A DNA stretch of 47,262 bases from a candidate division WOR-3 bacterium (GTDB lineage Bacteria > Hydrothermota > UBA3072), in contig JBDRZZ010000013.1 of NCBI GenBank assembly GCA_039804165.1, positions 1 through 47,262 of the forward strand, in the 5' to 3' direction. The translations under genes and the position numbers were made by a program. Under the pieces are notes generated by a model. The model did not search any database and was not told the origin of the DNA. It worked only from the letters and a program-made list of their open reading frames with translations. How positions within the stretch are numbered: position 1 is the first letter of the stretch; the number at the start of each line of letters is the position of its first letter. Positions 22,388-31,021 of the stretch are shown piece after piece.

Positions 22388-25135
22388 TTAACCCTTAGAT
22401 AAGCTTTCTAAAACCAAAGTCCTTATCTTTTTAGAGTAATCCTTTGTCAAAGATTTAAGAATTTCTTCGGCTTTTACCCCTCCTATTTCAGCTACAGCTT
22501 TAGTAGCTTTATACCTTAGATCTTCTGGAAATTCCGGAATTCCAAACACCTTTTTTGCTCTTATTATTTGAGATAAAGCATCTATTGATTCACTATTACC
22601 TTTTATTGCAAGTATATCGCAAATAAGCTTCTTTATCTCTATTTCCCATTCCCTGGGAAAAGTGTTTAAAAGTAATCTTCTATTTAAAGCCTTTAACCCT
22701 TCTTCAGAAATAATTCCTTGAAGTGTAGAAAGAACGTATTGCTGAACCTCAGGATAAGCCGAATCTAAAAAAGGTAATAAATAAGATTCTGCATCTTCTT
22801 TCAAAATATGCTTTAGTACTCTCACAATCTCTATTTGAACTTTTGGGTGGTCATCTTTTAGTGCATATATTTCATCTAAAACTTCTCTTCCTCCAATACT
22901 ACCTATAATTAAAACGGCATTCCTTCTTACATACCATCTCGGGTCATGCAAGTATTTCCTTACAAAATCAACAGCAGGTTTACCAATACCTCTTATTATC
23001 TTTAAAAGTGAAAATCTAACTTCTTTATCCTCCGAGTCTTTAAGCAATTCCATTAAATAAGGGACAGAATCCACGCCAAACTCATTAACCTCTTTTAACA
23101 CAATCTCTCTTAAATCTTTTTCCCATAAAAGAGAAAGCAAAACATTTATAGCTTCTTTAGAATTAAATTTCACAAGATATGGAACAATAACTTTCGCTTT
23201 CTCTACACTACTCACTTCTCCCGCAAAAAATGAAACAACATTATTTGATAAAAAAGAATACTCCATTGTTATACTTTTAATTCCTATTTCACTTAGAAGT
23301 TTTATATATTCCTCATAAATCTCTTTCTCTTCTTCCTTCCGCGAATACTCAATTAATTTCTCTACAATATTCCGGATAATAATTGTCTTTCCTCCTTTAA
23401 AAAACTGCTCTATAAGCTCCCTAATATTTCCTAAGGAGCTTAACTTAACTTCCTTAGATTCTGCTTCAAGATTTTTATAAATAGAATCAAGTAAAGCCTT
23501 CACATCTCCTAATTCCATACTCGTTTTCAATTTATCTTTAAGACGAGTATAAGCTGTTCTACTAACTCCTCCAATCGGCCTTATCTTTTCAGGAGGATGG
23601 GTCAACTTCTCCCAAAACTTAGAAAAAAGTTCGTCTTTAATTCCTTTTTTACCCACTTCCTTTCTTAAAATTTCTTTAATAAAATCTAACCTATCCGAAG
23701 AAAGAGAAGACAAAAAGCCTTCTAAGCCTTCCCTTTCTCCCTCTTCAACCAAGTGAATAAGAAGGGAAACAACACTTTCATCATCCATAATTGGCAATAA
23801 AATCTTTGCCATTGTAAGTTTTAAGGGACTATCACTTTTTATAATTCTAAAAAACACCTCTTTTCTAACACTTAAAGGAACCTCTTTCATAGCCTTTCTA
23901 ATTTTCAAAGATTGAAGAAATAGTTTATCCTCTCCAAATTGTCTTACAAATTCTCTTATAAAATTCTCAAAACCTATATAAACCTTTTCCTTATCTTCCT
24001 CCTCTCCTTTTTTAATTAGAAAAACCGATTCAAAAAAATTTGCAATTTCCGAAGTTCCATAATCTTCTTCCTTTACCTCGGAAAAATTTTTTATGAAATC
24101 GGAAAGCTCACTTAAGGCACCCTCCTTTGCAGAAATTCTCTCTTCAGGACCTTTTCCCTTCTCAATTTTCTCTTTCACTCTTTTCTCAAGTTCTATTATA
24201 TATTTCTCTTCCACATCCATTAATTTTAAATTTTCCTTTATTTGTGGCAAAATTCTATCCAACCTCTCTGGAGTAAGATTTATAAGTAAATCTTCTGCAT
24301 CAGCCAATCCTAAGGCTTTAACTCTACTAACAAAAATCTCTACTATCTCCTCATCCGAAAAACTCATTATTATAGACTTTATTATTGAGGAAATCTGTTT
24401 AAGTTTAATTTTATCCTGAATTATAAATCTCTTTACCTCGGGAGGTATTGAGCTCATAACTTTCTCAAAAATAGCCTTTCGTGTTCCAATTCCTTTTTCA
24501 CCAGGAAAAGAGGAAATCTTGTCGTATAAATTAACGAGACCCTTTGTAATTTTTTCTGCTTCTTCAATAGGAGAATCCTCCTTTTTTATTCCACAAATAT
24601 TTTCAAAAAATTCCTTTAGATTAAATTCTTCTTCCTTAGAAATTGATTTCTCCTCTTTCCCTTCAACCATCCCCTCTAAACCAATCGGGACTTCCTCTCC
24701 TTTTGCCTTTATCCGAAATTCCACTGTATTGAAATAGATATTATCAACTTTCCTTTCTATTAAAAGAGTGTTTACATCATCATATAATCGGATATCTTTT
24801 GGAGGATGGGCTAAAATATCCAGAAATCCTCCCACATCCATCTCATTACAGCTCGTATCAAAAGTTAAGCTTTCAACATTTAATCGGGTTAACCTCTTTA
24901 CAAATATTTCAATACTCGGGAAGCCTGAGATATCAACATTTAAATCTTCCATTATCACATTATCCCCTAAAAAGACAATCGAGATTTCATTTGTTTCTTC
25001 CGCGAAAGTATTAAGTAAATCTATGATCTTCCTTTCTTGTTCTTTTACAATAGGATGATCCCCAGGATAGGCAATTTTATAATTTACTCCAAGAGCAAGC
25101 TCTTTAAGAAAATTAATTAATTTTTCTTTTTCTAT
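22388..25135 (-). CDS. Large HEAT-repeat protein with probable AUA start
   Basis: A cytoplasmic protein of about 915 residues, not assigned to a named family. The N-terminal 130 residues (INFLKELALGVNYKIAYPGDHPIVKEQERKI) resemble the YPxxHP domain that often precedes HEAT arrays. The middle is charged and helical. The last third holds HEAT/PBS-lyase-like repeats (VRFSLLKIIRGIGKPAVDFV, DPRWYVRRNAVLIIGSIGG), a scaffold fold. An ATG at 25174 is in frame, but the gene's promoter spans it, so that ATG should not be transcribed. TGGAGGAGG (25147-25139) instead precedes ATA at 25135, followed by EKEKLINFL. The next in-frame NTG codon lies far downstream. The start is therefore probably AUA, or a miscalled ATG. 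Confidence 0.72.
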   Translation of the reverse strand: MEKEKLINFLKELALGVNYKIAYPGDHPIVKEQERKIIDLLNTFAEETNEISIVFLGDNVIMEDLNVDISGFPSIEIFVKRLTRLNVESLTFDTSCNEMDVGGFLDILAHPPKDIRLYDDVNTLLIERKVDNIYFNTVEFRIKAKGEEVPIGLEGMVEGKEEKSISKEEEFNLKEFFENICGIKKEDSPIEEAEKITKGLVNLYDKISSFPGEKGIGTRKAIFEKVMSSIPPEVKRFIIQDKIKLKQISSIIKSIIMSFSDEEIVEIFVSRVKALGLADAEDLLINLTPERLDRILPQIKENLKLMDVEEKYIIELEKRVKEKIEKGKGPEERISAKEGALSELSDFIKNFSEVKEEDYGTSEIANFFESVFLIKKGEEEDKEKVYIGFENFIREFVRQFGEDKLFLQSLKIRKAMKEVPLSVRKEVFFRIIKSDSPLKLTMAKILLPIMDDESVVSLLIHLVEEGEREGLEGFLSSLSSDRLDFIKEILRKEVGKKGIKDELFSKFWEKLTHPPEKIRPIGGVSRTAYTRLKDKLKTSMELGDVKALLDSIYKNLEAESKEVKLSSLGNIRELIEQFFKGGKTIIIRNIVEKLIEYSRKEEEKEIYEEYIKLLSEIGIKSITMEYSFLSNNVVSFFAGEVSSVEKAKVIVPYLVKFNSKEAINVLLSLLWEKDLREIVLKEVNEFGVDSVPYLMELLKDSEDKEVRFSLLKIIRGIGKPAVDFVRKYLHDPRWYVRRNAVLIIGSIGGREVLDEIYALKDDHPKVQIEIVRVLKHILKEDAESYLLPFLDSAYPEVQQYVLSTLQGIISEEGLKALNRRLLLNTFPREWEIEIKKLICDILAIKGNSESIDALSQIIRAKKVFGIPEFPEDLRYKATKAVAEIGGVKAEEILKSLTKDYSKKIRTLVLESLSKG

Positions 25136-25156
25136 TTTCCTCCTCCAATAAATAAA

Positions 25157-25184
25157 ATTATAACAATTTCTCATAATTTTTCAA
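25157..25184 (-). promoter_or_regulatory. Promoter of the HEAT-protein gene
   Basis: Minus strand: TTGAAA (25184-25179), 16 bp, perfect TATAAT (25162-25157). Transcription should begin near 25150, inside the frame opened by the ATG at 25174 and just ahead of the TGGAGGAGG site. Confidence 0.65.
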
Positions 25185-25198
25185 GACACTTGAAAAAT
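25176..25198. promoter_or_regulatory. Palindrome joining two divergent -35 boxes
   Basis: ATTTTTCAAG (25176-25185) and CTTGAAAAAT (25189-25198) form a perfect 10-bp inverted repeat around ACA. Each arm contains one TTGAAA -35 box, one facing the HEAT gene and one facing apgM. It may simply reflect symmetric promoters or be a shared operator. Confidence 0.5.
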
Positions 25199-25217
25199 AG
25201 ACATAAAAAGTTAAATT
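25190..25217 (+). promoter_or_regulatory. Leaderless promoter of apgM
   Basis: TTGAAA (25190-25195), 16 bp, TAAATT (25212-25217), then eight bases to the ATG with no ribosome-binding site. Confidence 0.55.
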
Positions 25218-25225
25218 AAAAAATT

Positions 25226-26428
25226 ATGAAATATCTTGTTTTTTTGGCAGATGGAATGGCTGATGAACCCATTCCTGAACTAGGAGGAAAAACACCCCTT
25301 GAGGTTGCAAATACACCTTCCTTAAATTTCCTTGCAAGAAATGGTGCTCAAGGAACTCTAATAACCATTCCCAATCCCTTTCCTACCTCAAGCGATGCAG
25401 CAAACTTATCTGTCTTGGGATATGACCTTGAAAAAGACTATTGTGGAAGAGGTCCTATTGAAGCTGCAAGCAGAGGGATCCAACTAAAAGAAGACGAAAT
25501 AGCATTCCGATGTAATTTAATTACTATTAATGGAGATATCCTCGAAGATTATTCAGCTGGACAAATCACTCAGGATAGTGCAGAGGAGCTCATAGATTTA
25601 TTAAACAAAGAATTAGGGAATGAAAAAATTAAATTTTATTCTGGGGTTAGTTATAGAAATCTCTTAATTCTTAAAGGAAAAGAATTCTCAGACAAGATTG
25701 GTTATTATAAACCTGATTCAAATCAAGGAAAGAAATGGAAAGAACTTTTACCATACCCAGGAACCGAAGAAGGAAAAGAAACTGCGGATTTACTAAGAGA
25801 TTTGATTGAAAAAAGCATTAAGATTTTGAAAGAAGCTCCCACAAATTTAACTCTTATAAAAAACAGAAACAAACCTGCAAATTGTATTTGGCCTTGGAGT
25901 CCCGGGAGAAAACCGCACTTTGAACCTTTTGAAAAAAAATACCAAAAAAAGGGTGCTGTTATTTCAGCAGTAGACGTTATCCTTGGAATTGGGAAATTAA
26001 CAAATATGGAAGTAATAAAACCAGAAGGGGCAACCGGATTTATAGACACAAATTATGAAAACAAAGTTAAAGCCACCCTTTCTGCTTTAGACCGAAACGA
26101 TTTTGTCTATCTTCATTTTGAAGCAATTGACGAATGTTCCCATATGGGAGACCTTAATCTAAAGATAAAAACCATAGAAGAGTTTGATAAAAGATTGGTA
26201 AAACCAATTATTGAAAAAATTAATAAAAATGTTACAGTTGCAGTTCTCTCAGATCATCCAGTTCCAGTAAAACTAAAAAAACATACAAGAACACCAGTTC
26301 CATTTCTCATATCTGGAGAAACTGTTCCAAAGGACGGAAACACAAAATTTACAGAGAGAACAGCTTTAAAAGGGAAATTTGGGCGTTTGGAAAAATACAC
26401 ATTCTTAAAAACGCTCTTCAAATATTAA
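25226..26428 (+). CDS. apgM: Archaeal-type cofactor-independent phosphoglycerate mutase
   Basis: A 400-residue alkaline-phosphatase-superfamily enzyme interconverting 3- and 2-phosphoglycerate in glycolysis and gluconeogenesis. FLADGMADEPI near the start carries a metal ligand, and TSSDAANLSVLGYD supplies the Ser that is phosphorylated. CGRGPIEAASRGI, HFEAIDECSHMGD and LSDHPVPV give the remaining metal and substrate ligands. Length and motifs match the ApgM family of archaea and some deep bacteria, not the 510-residue bacterial GpmI. Related proteins have been called homoserine kinase by annotation. The gene is predicted leaderless. Its 3' end overlaps the convergent PHP gene by 11 bases. Confidence 0.92.
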   Translation: MKYLVFLADGMADEPIPELGGKTPLEVANTPSLNFLARNGAQGTLITIPNPFPTSSDAANLSVLGYDLEKDYCGRGPIEAASRGIQLKEDEIAFRCNLITINGDILEDYSAGQITQDSAEELIDLLNKELGNEKIKFYSGVSYRNLLILKGKEFSDKIGYYKPDSNQGKKWKELLPYPGTEEGKETADLLRDLIEKSIKILKEAPTNLTLIKNRNKPANCIWPWSPGRKPHFEPFEKKYQKKGAVISAVDVILGIGKLTNMEVIKPEGATGFIDTNYENKVKATLSALDRNDFVYLHFEAIDECSHMGDLNLKIKTIEEFDKRLVKPIIEKINKNVTVAVLSDHPVPVKLKKHTRTPVPFLISGETVPKDGNTKFTERTALKGKFGRLEKYTFLKTLFKY

Positions 26429-27278
26429 GACCTTCTTTCGAAAAAGAACAAGCTCTTCCTTTCCCTTTAGTAAGAATATACAATTCTTTATACCCAATAG
26501 AGTTAAGAATAGAAGCTGCTTCTTTAAATTTAGCAGTAATCTGTTCGGGACTATGAGCATCAGAGCACAAAGTTATAGAAATTCCCCTTCTATAACACTC
26601 TTCAAGAATCCATAAACTTGGATATAGGGAATCTGTCTTTCCTCTTGCAATTCCTCCTGTATTTACCTCTAATATTAAATTTTTATTTGCAATTATCTCT
26701 AAGGTCTCGAAAACAGCTTTTCTATACCAATCTTCTTTCTCAGAAAAGTATTTCTCACCTTTATTATTCATCTTTATCAAATCAAGATGTCCAACTATAT
26801 CTAACTTCTCCTTTTGGGCCATTCTCTTTATTAGTTCATAATAATCCTCCACCGCCCTTCTTATATCACCCTTATAAATTTCGGTTATTCCTCTTTCAAA
26901 CTCCTCTTCCGTCTCATCAATTACCCAGGCTTTATCTCTGCTAAAGAAGTTTACAAAATGAACAGAACCAATTACAAAATCTAAAACGGATAAATTAATC
27001 TCTTTATAAAAAGAATCATACCTTGGGAGAAAATCAACCTCAAGTCCTAGCAATATCTCAATTTTATCCTTGTATTTTTCCGAAAGCTTTTTAATTACTC
27101 CGCAGTAATTCTTATAATTTTCTCTTTTTAAAGTCCAACCTACATTAAAAGGAAGAAAATTATGGGAACTAAAGCCAAGGATACGAACATTCTGATTTAA
27201 AGCCTCTTTTACGTATTCCAGAGGAGAAACCTTCCCATCATCAAAATTAGAATGAGTATGAAAATTAGCCCAGCTCAT
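26418..27278 (-). CDS. PHP-family histidinol-phosphatase-like enzyme
   Basis: A 286-residue metal-dependent phosphoesterase of the polymerase-and-histidinol-phosphatase superfamily. Ligand motifs appear in order: FHTHSNFDDG (His7, His9), SSHN, GLEVDFLP, GSVHF, VGHLDLIK and the final CSDAHSPEQ. The layout is that of HisK-type histidinol phosphatase, which makes histidinol from its phosphate in histidine synthesis. No other his genes are present, so a different sugar or amino-alcohol phosphate is possible. It starts eight bases after ychF with an AGGGGTG site and appears to be the last gene of the long leftward unit. Confidence 0.85.
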   Translation of the reverse strand: MSWANFHTHSNFDDGKVSPLEYVKEALNQNVRILGFSSHNFLPFNVGWTLKRENYKNYCGVIKKLSEKYKDKIEILLGLEVDFLPRYDSFYKEINLSVLDFVIGSVHFVNFFSRDKAWVIDETEEEFERGITEIYKGDIRRAVEDYYELIKRMAQKEKLDIVGHLDLIKMNNKGEKYFSEKEDWYRKAVFETLEIIANKNLILEVNTGGIARGKTDSLYPSLWILEECYRRGISITLCSDAHSPEQITAKFKEAASILNSIGYKELYILTKGKGRACSFSKEGLNI

Positions 27279-27286
27279 TTACACCC

Positions 27287-28393
27287 CTACACTTTAAAAT
27301 GGAAGAAAATAACATCTCCATCTTTAACTTCATAATCTTTACCTTCAAACCTCAACTTTCCATGATTTTTTATTTCCGCCTTCGATCCATATTTAAATAA
27401 ATCCTCACAATGATATACCTCTGCTTTAATAAACCCTATCTGAAAATCACTATGAATAACCCCACTAGCCTCCGGAGCCTTTGTCCCTTCTCTAATCATC
27501 CAAGCACGAACTTCTTTACCATTTTCCGTAAAAAAGGTCCTAAGACCTAAAAGACGAGCGGCCTCTTTTACAAGTTTATTTAAAGCTGGTTCTTTAAGGC
27601 CAAAAAGCTCCATTAATTCTTTTCTTTCGAAGACATCTTCAATTAAAGCGAGCTCCCTTTCTACCTTTCCGCAAACCTCAATAACAGGAACATTCTCTCC
27701 TACATAATCCTTAACTCTCTTTGTAAATTCACTTCCAATTTTTATACTCTTTTCATCTATATTACAAACATAAATCACTTTTTTATTTGTAAGTAGATTT
27801 AATTCTTTTATATAATGTCTTTCTTCTTCTTTAAAATCCATTCTATTAACTGGAATCCCTTCTCTTAAACCATCTTCTATTTTCAAAAGCAAAGGCTCTG
27901 CCCACATAGCATTTTTCTGAATCAATTTATCTTGGCTTTTAAGCAACTTTTTGTTCTTCTGTATCCTATTTTCCACCGTATTAAGATCCGCAAGCATCAA
28001 TTCCATATTGATTACATCTATATCACGTTCTGGATTAATATCTGGATAAGGATGAGAAACATCCGGATCTTGGAAACATCTAACCACATGTATTATAATA
28101 CCAACTTCTCTTATATGACTTAGAAATTGATTTCCAAGACCTTCTCCCTTAGAGGCTCCCTCAACAAGTCCTGCTATATCAACAAACTCTATTGTGCCTG
28201 GAATCTTCTTCTCTATCTTAAGTATCTCAGCTATTCTTGACAACCTCTCATCAGGAATTTCCACAACACCTATATTAGGATCCACAGTAGAAAAAGGATA
28301 ATTTTCTACTTTTACCAAAAGAGAAGTTAAAGCAGAAAATAGAGTAGATTTACCCACATTTGGGAGCCCAACAATTCCACAATTTAAGCTCAT
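27287..28393 (-). CDS. ychF: YchF/OLA1 P-loop ATPase
   Basis: A 368-residue Obg-family protein that hydrolyses ATP in preference to GTP and associates with ribosomes. The P-loop GLPNVGKS is at 9-16, the switch region holds YPFSTVDPNIGVV, and DIAGLVEGASKGEGLGNQFL is G3. The altered G4 motif NIDE, in place of NKxD, explains the ATP preference. A coiled coil and a C-terminal TGS domain follow (VRAWMIREGTKAPEASGVIHSDF). It lies nine bases after valS without a recognisable ribosome-binding site, which may mean coupling or a promoter inside the end of valS. A ribosome-linked role suits its position. Confidence 0.95.
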   Translation of the reverse strand: MSLNCGIVGLPNVGKSTLFSALTSLLVKVENYPFSTVDPNIGVVEIPDERLSRIAEILKIEKKIPGTIEFVDIAGLVEGASKGEGLGNQFLSHIREVGIIIHVVRCFQDPDVSHPYPDINPERDIDVINMELMLADLNTVENRIQKNKKLLKSQDKLIQKNAMWAEPLLLKIEDGLREGIPVNRMDFKEEERHYIKELNLLTNKKVIYVCNIDEKSIKIGSEFTKRVKDYVGENVPVIEVCGKVERELALIEDVFERKELMELFGLKEPALNKLVKEAARLLGLRTFFTENGKEVRAWMIREGTKAPEASGVIHSDFQIGFIKAEVYHCEDLFKYGSKAEIKNHGKLRFEGKDYEVKDGDVIFFHFKV

Positions 28394-28402
28394 TTTAAAG
28401 AA

Positions 28403-31018
28403 TTAAGAAATTCTTTTTAAATTCTCAATTAGTTTCTTATGCTTTTCCTTAAGCCTTTCTTGCTTCTCCTTAGTCTTTTTAACAACTTCTGGAGGTGCTT
28501 TTGTGAGAAAATCTTTTCTTAGGAGTTGTTCTTCTAACTCTTTGATTAATCCTTCAAGACTTTCAATTTCCTTTTTTAATCTCTCTCTTTCTCTTTCAAA
28601 ATCAATTAACCCCACAAGAGGAATAAACACATCCATTCCCTTCAAATGGAAGAAAGCAGCATTCGAAATTTTTTCTCCTTTTTTAAGCTCTTTAATACCT
28701 CCAAGCTTTAAAATCCACTCTTCTTCCTCCTTAAGGAGATTAAAAAAATCCTCCTTACAGTCAACAACTACCTCTAATTCTAAATCTGGGGAAAGGTTAA
28801 GTTCACCTCTTAAATTTCTAATATTAAAAACGAATTCCCTTAGTAAATCCATTTCCCTTTCTAGATCTAAATCCCTATAATTCTCCCTATAAGTTGGCCA
28901 CTCCGAATTAATTAAAAGAGAACTCGTATAAGGAAGCATCCCATAGATTTCTTCAGTTATATGGGGAATAAAAGGATGCATTAATTTAAGGTATTGTTCA
29001 AAAGCCCATAAAGCAACGGAAATTGCATTTTTTCTTTTTGTTTCGTCTTTTGAGTAAATTCGAGGCTTTATCATCTCAAGATACCAATCACAAAAATCAT
29101 CCCAGAAACGCAAAGAAATTAATCTACTTGCCTCACTTATTTTAAAGGAATCAATCATTTCTTCCAACTCTCTAATAACTCCCATAACTTTTGATATAAT
29201 CCATTTATCCATCTTAGTTAAGCTTATATTCTCTATCTCTCCTTTATCTCCCTCCTTACAATTTGCCATTAAAAATCTTGCAACATTCCACACTTTATTT
29301 AAAAAATTCCTCCCTTGAGCGATACTTTCTTCCTTATATATAACATCTTTACCCTCTGGAGTAATTCTCAAAATACCGATTCTTAAAGCATCTGCCCCAT
29401 AAACAGCTATTAAATCAAGAGGGTCTGGAGAATTCCCTAAAGATTTAGAAAGCGGTCTCCTTTTTGAATCCCGAATCATCCCTGTGAAATAAACTTTCTT
29501 AAAAGGAACTTCTCCCATAAACTCAAGAGAAGCCATGATCATCCTTGCAACCCACAAAAAGATTATATCCCATCCTGTTACAAGAGTAGTGGAAGGGAAA
29601 AACACCTCTAATTCCTTCGTCTTTTCTGGCCACCCAAAAGGAGCAAAAGGCCAAAGCCAAGAAGAAAACCAGGTGTCAAGAACATCCTCTTCTTGAGAGA
29701 TCTTCTTACTTCCACATTTTGAACATTCCGAGGGAGCTTCTCTACAAACCATAATTTCTTCGCAATCTCCACAATAATAAACTGGAATCCTGTGACCCCA
29801 CCAAAGCTGTCTTGAAATAACCCAAGGACGAATATTACTAAGCCAATGATTGTATACTTTCTCCCATCTTGGAAGATAAAATTTCACCCTACCATCTTCC
29901 ACAGCCTTCTTTGCCTTTTCTGCCATCTCCTCCATTCTTACAAACCATTGCTTTGAGATGTAAGGCTCCACAATTGTCTTGCATCTTGAACAATGTCCCA
30001 CAGAATGTGTATAATTTTCGACCTTTTCTAAAAGTCCAAAAGAAGTTAGATCTTCTACAATCTTCTCCCGAGCCTCAAATCTACTCATCCCCTTATACTT
30101 TCCACCATTCTCATTAATAAATCCCTTTCTGTCAAGAATATTTATAGGTAAAAGATTATGTTCTCTACCAATCTCAAAGTCCACTGGATCATGGGCAGGT
30201 GTTATCTTAACAACTCCTGTTCCAAAATTCTTATCAACTCTTAAATCTGAAATTACAGGGATCTCCCTCTCCACCAAAGGAAGCACCACTACCTCTCCAA
30301 TAAATTTTTCATATCTTTCATCAAGGGGGTTAACTGCAACACCTGTATCTCCAAGCATTGTTTCAGGTCTAGTTGTAGCGACTGTAAGTTTTCCGCCTTT
30401 TTTTAAAGGGTAATTAATATAATAAAGTTTCCCTTCAATTTCCTTATCTTCAACTTCTTCGTTAGAAATTACAGTCTCACAACGAGGACAATAATTTACT
30501 ATATATTCATCTCTATAAATATAGCCTTTTTCAAACAACCTTATAAAAGCTTCCTCAACAGCCTTAGAGAAGCTTTCATCAAGGGTAAATGTTTCTCTAC
30601 TCCAATCACAACCGAGCCCAAGAGACTTCATCTGAGAAACAATCCTACCATGATACTCCTCTTTCCACTTCCATACCTCTTCCACAAATTTTTCTCTTCC
30701 AAGATCAAATCTTGAAAGCCCCTTTTGAGCAAGCCTTCTCTCAACAACATTTTGTGTAGCAATTCCAGCATGGTCGGTCCCAGGGAGCCATAATACCTCA
30801 AAACCTCGCATTTTATAAATTCTGATAAAGACATCTTGAATTGTCATATTTAATACGTGCCCAAGATGTAAAATACCGGTAACATTAGGAGGAGGCAATA
30901 GAATTATATAAAGAGGTTTATCTGTATTAACATCTGCAATAAAAATTTTTTCTTCCTCCCATCTCTTTTGCCATTTACTTTCTACAATCTTTGGATCATA
31001 CTTTTTAGAAAGTATCAT
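28403..31018 (-). CDS. valS: Valyl-tRNA synthetase
   Basis: A class I synthetase charging tRNA-Val, 871 residues, a normal length. PPPNVTGILHLGH (42-54) is the HIGH site. The editing domain carries TTRPETMLGDTGVAVNP. A cysteine-rich insertion (CGDCEEIMVCREAPSECSKCG) probably binds zinc. The KMSKS equivalent is LSKSLGNSPDPLDL near residue 525. The anticodon-binding domain and a C-terminal coiled coil (DFERERERLKKEIESLEGLIKEL) end the protein. AAGGGGG lies six bases before the ATG, and the gene begins only three bases after the cyclase-like gene, so it is cotranscribed with the ribosomal cluster. Confidence 0.97.
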   Translation of the reverse strand: MILSKKYDPKIVESKWQKRWEEEKIFIADVNTDKPLYIILLPPPNVTGILHLGHVLNMTIQDVFIRIYKMRGFEVLWLPGTDHAGIATQNVVERRLAQKGLSRFDLGREKFVEEVWKWKEEYHGRIVSQMKSLGLGCDWSRETFTLDESFSKAVEEAFIRLFEKGYIYRDEYIVNYCPRCETVISNEEVEDKEIEGKLYYINYPLKKGGKLTVATTRPETMLGDTGVAVNPLDERYEKFIGEVVVLPLVEREIPVISDLRVDKNFGTGVVKITPAHDPVDFEIGREHNLLPINILDRKGFINENGGKYKGMSRFEAREKIVEDLTSFGLLEKVENYTHSVGHCSRCKTIVEPYISKQWFVRMEEMAEKAKKAVEDGRVKFYLPRWEKVYNHWLSNIRPWVISRQLWWGHRIPVYYCGDCEEIMVCREAPSECSKCGSKKISQEEDVLDTWFSSWLWPFAPFGWPEKTKELEVFFPSTTLVTGWDIIFLWVARMIMASLEFMGEVPFKKVYFTGMIRDSKRRPLSKSLGNSPDPLDLIAVYGADALRIGILRITPEGKDVIYKEESIAQGRNFLNKVWNVARFLMANCKEGDKGEIENISLTKMDKWIISKVMGVIRELEEMIDSFKISEASRLISLRFWDDFCDWYLEMIKPRIYSKDETKRKNAISVALWAFEQYLKLMHPFIPHITEEIYGMLPYTSSLLINSEWPTYRENYRDLDLEREMDLLREFVFNIRNLRGELNLSPDLELEVVVDCKEDFFNLLKEEEEWILKLGGIKELKKGEKISNAAFFHLKGMDVFIPLVGLIDFERERERLKKEIESLEGLIKELEEQLLRKDFLTKAPPEVVKKTKEKQERLKEKHKKLIENLKRIS

Positions 31019-31021
31019 CTT

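Noticed and set aside
28380-28430. Leaderless promoter for ychF inside the end of valS
   Set aside because: TTGAGA and TAATTC have acceptable spacing, but the -10 box is poor and the gene is only nine bases from valS; coupling from the upstream gene is simpler.
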